Below the pieces are notes generated by a model. The model was not told the DNA's origin. It did not search any database and saw nothing but the letters and a program-made list of their open reading frames with translations. The position numbers and the translations under genes were made by a program. Shown in pieces: positions 4,651 through 8,126 of a stretch of 8,126 bases of DNA; position 1 is the first letter of the stretch; every line of letters starts with the position of its first letter. Source of the stretch: Defluviitaleaceae bacterium (GTDB lineage Bacteria; Bacillota; Clostridia; Lachnospirales; WQUN01); NCBI GenBank assembly GCA_009782245.1, contig WRKK01000258.1, positions 1 to 8,126 of the forward strand. The letters are read 5' to 3'.

Positions 4651-6893
4651 TATTGTGCCCAGAACATTTGTTCCATAAACATCATTTGCGAGTTAGATTG
4701 TAGCATAGCGGCCTCTAATCTGCCAAAGATTGCAAAGTAGCGGTCTTCACGGCGTTGCAGGTCTCGTAACATTAGGTCAATGCGGCGGTCGTGGTCGGCT
4801 ATGCGGCGGCTTAGGAAGTTATCTTCCAAAGTAACGGCGTGTGTTCCTGCCCGTTCGGTAATAGAGCCGCCCGAGGTATTTATAGCCCAGTTCATAATAT
4901 CGTTAATGCGTTGTCCTACGCCAGATTCATTCAGCCTTGCTCTGCGGCCTTCCGTTGTGCGGTCGTTCCGCATAGATGCCGCTGCAAATAAGTCGGCTAT
5001 ATCGTCAATATTGTTATCCAAAAATTGATCCAGCCGTGCCTCGTCAATTTGCAACTCGCCAAACCGTGATAAATCGCTAGATGTACGGATTCCAACGTCC
5101 AGCAAGCTAATTTGCCCGCCTGCTCTTGTTTGTACGGGTCGCATTATTTCTCTATGCAGCTCTCTTGTAAGCGACCGCAAAGTTTCGTCTCTGTGTAAAA
5201 TTCCCGTACGTGCTTGGGTTTCCCATAGTTCAATTTCACGGTCGGACATTGCGCGGCGTTGTTCGTCGGTAAGCGGCATATAAAATCCGCCGCCTGCACC
5301 TGCACCCAATCGTGGCCGTCTAGTTTCCGTTAAATCACGGATAGATGCTATTAGCGTGTTGTATTCTTCTATGAAGTTCAACAGCATTTCACGGGTGCTG
5401 CTAGTATCTCGGCTAAGTGTGATTGTTAAGTTTGGCGGTGGTATTGGAGCGCCGTTTTCGCTTGTTGGCGGGTCTACAAATATATCGGGGTTTATGTTTA
5501 GCGATATATCGCCTATTGTAAAGCTGTTGCTATCACGTATAAAAACCTGCCCGTCCATGTGAACAACGGCATCTTGGGCGGTGCTGGTGCGAATAGCGGG
5601 GTCGTTGGAGGCGTTTCCAGCGTTATCGACAACACCTATTGCGTTAAGAAAACCTCTTCCCATACCTTGGGCTGTTTCGGACATTGTTATGCCGCCCCTT
5701 ACAGCACCCACGGTTGGGTTTGTTAGGGTAAAGCGCCCAGAATCGCCGCTAAATGTTAGCGTTGTGTTTGTGCGAGCATTAACTGCGTCCATAACTTGCT
5801 GTAAAGTAAGGTTGCCAGGCTCAACGGCGGAGTAAATTGTGGCGGTAGTACCCGCAGTAGTTGCGGTAAAATCTGTGCCGTCAAATTCGAAATTTACGCC
5901 GTTTATCGTAAAGTTAAATTGACCCTCTGCATTGTTCAAAAAGTCGCCCATTAGCCTATTGCTAGGGTCAAAGCGGGTTGTTGGCTGTATAGTGGAATCG
6001 CCAGGACCTGTTGTGTTAAAGCCCATAACTTCCAAAGCACCTTGGTCAACATCGGACGGTAGCGGTGCGTTGCCCAAAGTTACTACGTTGCCCTCTCTTC
6101 CGCTTATGCTAAGATTGCCGTTGTTGTCTAATTCTGCCCACACGTGCCTACGTGCAAAAAATGGGTCGCTAGATGGGTTGTCAAAGGCGTTGTCGCGGGT
6201 ATCTGAACCAAAATTTTCACCTAACCAAGCGTTAAGTGATTCCACAAACAAGACGTTTTGGGCAGTTTCTACATCGGGCTGATAGCCGTCATTAACTAAA
6301 CCTTGTGCGGCGGCTATTAGCGTATCAAAAGACGTTTCGTTCATAGTAAAACGAACATTCCGCCCGTTCAAGTTCACGTCAAAAGAAACGTTTCTAAAGT
6401 CGCCGTCTTCGTCTCGGAAGTTGTCAACCAAATCGGAAAAGCTAAACCCGACAGGGTCGCCGTTTGCATCGGTGCGGTTGTTGGCAACTATAGATTGCTG
6501 GTTGTGAACAGTACCACCTCTAAAGGAATCGCCACGGGCGGCTTGTTCTATTTGGATATTGCGAGTACCTGTGGCACTGGTGGTTGTTCCAGCTACACTA
6601 ACGCCTGGAATAGTAGTGCCGTTACTAGTAACTGTGCCAGTAACGCTAACAAAGTTGGACATTAACATAACATTGTTAGAACGGTTTGGACCGACAAGGT
6701 TCAAAAATCTATCTTGCAAGCCACGAATATCGGCGGCAACGTTGCGCATCAGCGATTGCTGCCACGAGAAAATTTCACGGCTTTGGGTCAGCCTATCCAA
6801 ACGCATGGAATGTCCGCGCATTAGCTGTGTTACCATATCGTTTATATCTAAGCCTGACATACCCGTAAAACGGGTTCTATTTGTAAATGACAT
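4650..6893 (-). CDS. fliD: Flagellar filament cap protein FliD (hook-associated protein 2), large and lysine-free
   Basis: FliD forms the cap at the filament tip and folds exported flagellin into place. The N-terminal family block (RFTGMSGLDINDMVTQLM, 8-25, plus a helix to about 68) and the C-terminal block are clear: AQDAVVHMDGQVF (440-452), YNTLIASIRDLTE (511-523), PLTDEQRRAMSDREIELWE (540-558), SLLDVGIRTSSDLSRFGEL (596-614) and a terminal helix to residue 747. The terminal helices (690-747) would carry the polymerisation contacts. At 747 residues it is far longer than the 470-500 of E. coli or Bacillus; the extra length is in the surface-exposed middle (about 90-440), rich in Asn, Thr, Gly and Asp. 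The protein has no lysine and no cysteine but about 65 arginines. ATG at 6893 has a GGAGG site nearby. A sigma-D-like promoter lies upstream; the next gene overlaps its stop. Confidence 0.96.
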   Translation of the reverse strand: MSFTNRTRFTGMSGLDINDMVTQLMRGHSMRLDRLTQSREIFSWQQSLMRNVAADIRGLQDRFLNLVGPNRSNNVMLMSNFVSVTGTVTSNGTTIPGVSVAGTTTSATGTRNIQIEQAARGDSFRGGTVHNQQSIVANNRTDANGDPVGFSFSDLVDNFRDEDGDFRNVSFDVNLNGRNVRFTMNETSFDTLIAAAQGLVNDGYQPDVETAQNVLFVESLNAWLGENFGSDTRDNAFDNPSSDPFFARRHVWAELDNNGNLSISGREGNVVTLGNAPLPSDVDQGALEVMGFNTTGPGDSTIQPTTRFDPSNRLMGDFLNNAEGQFNFTINGVNFEFDGTDFTATTAGTTATIYSAVEPGNLTLQQVMDAVNARTNTTLTFSGDSGRFTLTNPTVGAVRGGITMSETAQGMGRGFLNAIGVVDNAGNASNDPAIRTSTAQDAVVHMDGQVFIRDSNSFTIGDISLNINPDIFVDPPTSENGAPIPPPNLTITLSRDTSSTREMLLNFIEEYNTLIASIRDLTETRRPRLGAGAGGGFYMPLTDEQRRAMSDREIELWETQARTGILHRDETLRSLTRELHREIMRPVQTRAGGQISLLDVGIRTSSDLSRFGELQIDEARLDQFLDNNIDDIADLFAAASMRNDRTTEGRRARLNESGVGQRINDIMNWAINTSGGSITERAGTHAVTLEDNFLSRRIADHDRRIDLMLRDLQRREDRYFAIFGRLEAAMLQSNSQMMFMEQMFWAQ

Positions 6894-6918
6894 AAGTACC
6901 TCCAGTATTTATATTTAT

Positions 6919-6938
6919 TGCCTAACTATAAATAGGCA
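6919..6938 (-). promoter_or_regulatory. Small inverted repeat in the fliD leader
   Basis: TGCCTA (6919-6924) and TAGGCA (6933-6938) form a six-base stem with an eight-base loop, inside the predicted 5' leader of fliD and about 26 bases before the start. It is short and could be chance; no downstream T-run makes it a terminator. Confidence 0.25.
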
Positions 6939-6947
6939 TCTAAATAT

Positions 6948-6976
6948 ATTTCGGCATTATCTTAAATAAACATTAG
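6948..6976 (-). promoter_or_regulatory. Sigma-D/sigma-28-like flagellar promoter upstream of fliD
   Basis: On the minus strand GCCGAAAT (6948-6955) closely matches the sigma-28 -10 element (GCCGATAA/GCCGATAT), with CTAAT (6972-6976) in place of the CTAAA -35 element, 16 bases apart. The predicted start lies about 48 bases before the fliD ATG. The sigma-28 class is the established driver of late flagellar genes such as fliD, flaG and fliS, so the location fits; the match is by eye. Confidence 0.6.
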
Positions 6977-7055
6977 CAAAATTTTATAAAATTATTTTTG
7001 GTATTTACAGCACAACAAAAGCACTTATTATTCACTATTATTGCTAAAGTTATCA

Positions 7056-7457
7056 TCACGAATTAGGGTCGCTTATAGCAGAACTTGTTTCACGTAAAAA
7101 TCTTTCTAATTCATCTATGTGCCTAGAAACATCGTCCAAATCGCCTGTTTCAAAGGCTCGCAGGTATTTGTTAAGCATTTCGTTATATTCATTCTTAAAT
7201 TCCTGTAGTCTGCCACGTTGTACATCTATCGAATCGTAGATGTTTTTAAGGTAAAACAATGTATTCGCCTTATAGTCGGAAATTTCTGCGTGGGTATTTT
7301 TTAAGATGTTATCGGCGGCTACTTGGGCGCTGATAATGGCGTTTTTTATCGCATTGTCCTTATCTTTGTAACTTTTAATTACATTTTCCAAAGTTTCAAT
7401 ATATTCGTCAACTTCTTGGGGATTATACCCCCTTTTTACGATGCTAAAACTCTCCAA
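7056..7457 (-). CDS. Short DivIVA-domain protein
   Basis: A 133-residue coiled-coil protein. The N-terminus FSIVKRGYNPQEVDEYIETLENVI (4-27) is the DivIVA/GpsB membrane-binding motif, with the conserved Gly-Tyr (10-11) and EVDEYI (15-20). The rest is a long amphipathic helix ending in an acidic segment (DLDDVSRHIDELERFL). DivIVA-type proteins bind curved membrane at poles and septa and recruit cell-division, cell-wall or chemotaxis partners; which applies here is unknown. It is much shorter than full DivIVA and lacks an obvious second coiled-coil domain. The start is TTG at 7457, supported by AGGAGGAG (7464-7471) seven bases upstream; no ATG nearby fits. It lies 162 bases upstream of fliD on the same strand and has its own promoter, so it may be expressed separately from the flagellar genes. 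Confidence 0.85.
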   Translation of the reverse strand: MESFSIVKRGYNPQEVDEYIETLENVIKSYKDKDNAIKNAIISAQVAADNILKNTHAEISDYKANTLFYLKNIYDSIDVQRGRLQEFKNEYNEMLNKYLRAFETGDLDDVSRHIDELERFLRETSSAISDPNS

Positions 7458-7463
7458 AATATA

Positions 7464-7471
7464 CTCCTCCT
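7464..7471 (-). promoter_or_regulatory. Ribosome binding site supporting the TTG start of the DivIVA-domain gene
   Basis: AGGAGGAG on the minus strand, followed seven bases later by TTG-GAG-AGT. It is a near-perfect Shine-Dalgarno sequence and the main reason for accepting a TTG start. Confidence 0.8.
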
Positions 7472-7504
7472 AAACTTTTGTTACGTTATAATCAAATTTA
7501 TGTT

Positions 7505-7533
7505 ATTATAGCAAATATATTATAAAAGTGCAA
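7505..7533 (-). promoter_or_regulatory. Extended -10 sigma-A promoter for the DivIVA-domain gene
   Basis: On the minus strand the -10 box is a perfect TATAAT (7505-7510) preceded by TGC, the extended -10 motif. TTGCAC (7528-7533), 17 bases upstream, is a partial -35 box. The predicted start is about 40 bases before the TTG codon. The -35 region overlaps the tadA ribosome binding site, so the divergent pair is tightly packed. On the plus strand TATAAT (7487-7492) and TATTAT (7504-7509) are possible -10 boxes for tadA, without convincing -35 partners. Confidence 0.55.
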
Positions 7534-7543
7534 GGAGAATTTT

Positions 7544-7999
7544 ATGGATAATATATTTTTTATGCAAGAGGCATACAAAGAGGCACAATTAGCCTATCAA
7601 GCGAACGAAGTCCCCATTGGTTGCGTAATAGTTTTTGGCGGCGAGATAATTGCCCGCGCGCACAATTTGCGTACAACCAAAAAAAACGTGTTGTATCATG
7701 CAGAAATAACTGCGATAAACCAAGCCTGCGAGTACATAAACGATTGGCGGCTAGAAGATTGCACTTTATACGTAACCGTTGAACCATGTGCAATGTGTGC
7801 TGGTGCAATTTTGCAAGCAAGGATTCCCGCGCTGGTTTACGGAACGGCTAACCCAAAAGCTGGCTGCGTTGGCTCGGTTTTGAATTTGTTGGATAATCCG
7901 CTGTTCAACCACCAAACCGCCGTAACACAAGGCGTTTTGCAAGAAGAATGTGCTTTGCTGATGCAGGATTTTTTTAGGAAGATGCGGGGCGGGGGTTGA
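7544..7999 (+). CDS. tadA: tRNA adenosine(34) deaminase TadA
   Basis: TadA deaminates adenosine at the wobble position (A34) of tRNA-Arg(ACG) to inosine, so one tRNA can read several Arg codons; it is usually essential. The 151-residue product has the zinc deaminase signature: His52 and the catalytic Glu54 in YHAEITAI, and PCAMCAGAI (81-89) with zinc ligands Cys82 and Cys85. VPIGCVIV (23-30) and the RAHN segment (38-41) are also typical; Cys27 stands where Ala is common. The C-terminal helix DFFRKMR is normal in position. ATG at 7544 has AAGGAG six bases upstream. The gene is divergent from everything else in the window. The last three codons (Gly-Gly-Gly) run into G-rich repeat DNA, so the tail may have been altered by that repeat. 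Confidence 0.96.
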   Translation: MDNIFFMQEAYKEAQLAYQANEVPIGCVIVFGGEIIARAHNLRTTKKNVLYHAEITAINQACEYINDWRLEDCTLYVTVEPCAMCAGAILQARIPALVYGTANPKAGCVGSVLNLLDNPLFNHQTAVTQGVLQEECALLMQDFFRKMRGGG

Positions 8000-8030
8000 G
8001 ACCGTTTAGTATCGGAATGGGAAGACGGAC

Positions 8031-8126
8031 GTAATGGTTGGGGATAAACGGGCGACCGAGGACGGTCGCCCCTACGGGCGGGATTTGTTGGGGGCAAACG
8101 GGCGGATTGGTTGGGGGGCAAACGGG
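8031..8126 (+). repeat. G-rich 24-base tandem repeat cut by the window edge
   Basis: Two adjacent 24-base units (8076-8099 and 8100-8123) share the form GGGCGG-ATT-GTTGGGGG-CAAAC, and a third begins at 8124. A diverged partial unit, ending GGTTGGGGATAAAC, precedes the hairpin at 8036-8049, so the hairpin seems set between units. The G-runs at 8076, 8080, 8090 and 8100, with loops of 1, 7 and 5 bases, fit the usual G-quadruplex pattern on the plus strand. No gene is seen from 8000 to the end. Confidence 0.7.
8050..8071. repeat. Perfect GC-rich hairpin after tadA
   Basis: GGGCGACCG (8050-8058) and CGGTCGCCC (8063-8071) form a perfect nine-base stem with a four-base AGGA loop, followed by CCTACGGG. 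It could fold in the tadA transcript, but no T-run follows, so it is not a standard terminator. Its style suggests a dispersed intergenic palindromic repeat. Confidence 0.65.

Noticed and set aside
4187..4678. A 163-codon plus-strand frame opposite the small helical protein, with hydrophobic stretches
   Set aside because: The hydrophobic look comes from reading Lys and Glu codons on the complementary strand; the minus-strand gene overlaps the fliD stop and is much better supported.
8000..8126. Signal recognition particle RNA gene, which often follows tadA in Firmicutes
   Set aside because: The conserved SRP loop sequence is absent here; the stretch is repeat DNA. The gene could lie beyond the window edge.

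Overview
The window looks like a piece of a low-to-middle GC Firmicutes (Clostridia) chromosome, possibly from a relative of the Lachnospiraceae. The reasons are strong AGGAGG-type ribosome binding sites, several GTG/TTG starts, a DUF5721-like protein, a DivIVA-domain protein, a FliD/FlaG/FliS set and a LmrA/YheI-type ABC exporter half. This placement is an inference; no rRNA or other marker is present.

Layout: almost everything is read from the minus strand, so in transcription order it runs from high to low coordinates. A divergent intergenic region (7458-7543) separates tadA (plus strand, tRNA wobble deaminase) from a short DivIVA-domain gene (minus). Then come fliD (filament cap), a small lysine-rich helical protein whose start overlaps the fliD stop by one base (probable FliT/FlgN-type export chaperone), flaG and fliS (flagellin export chaperone). 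Beyond a GC-rich palindromic repeat lies a single ABC exporter half-gene, followed by a second copy of the same repeat in the opposite orientation. The window closes with a DUF5721-like gene and the N-terminal half of a GT2 polyprenyl-phosphate glycosyltransferase, probably one operon. The far right end, after tadA, is G-rich repeat DNA.

How the genes work together: fliD, the small gene, flaG and fliS form a late flagellar export/assembly group. FliD and FlaG are exported to the growing filament, while FliS and the small protein would act as cytoplasmic chaperones. A good sigma-D/sigma-28-like promoter lies just upstream of fliD.

Most notable: both exported proteins are entirely free of lysine (0 in 747 residues of FliD, 0 in 150 of FlaG; arginine carries the positive charge), while their cytoplasmic neighbours are lysine-rich (14/140 in FliS, 25/170 in the small protein). 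Second, the DNA after the stop codons of both the small gene and flaG is built of roughly 12-base repeats, each carrying another TAA in frame with the preceding gene. Third, the ABC exporter half has an Asp in place of the catalytic Glu and a Gln in place of the switch His, marking it as the degenerate half of a heterodimer, yet no partner gene is adjacent. No gap between genes exceeds 300 bases.
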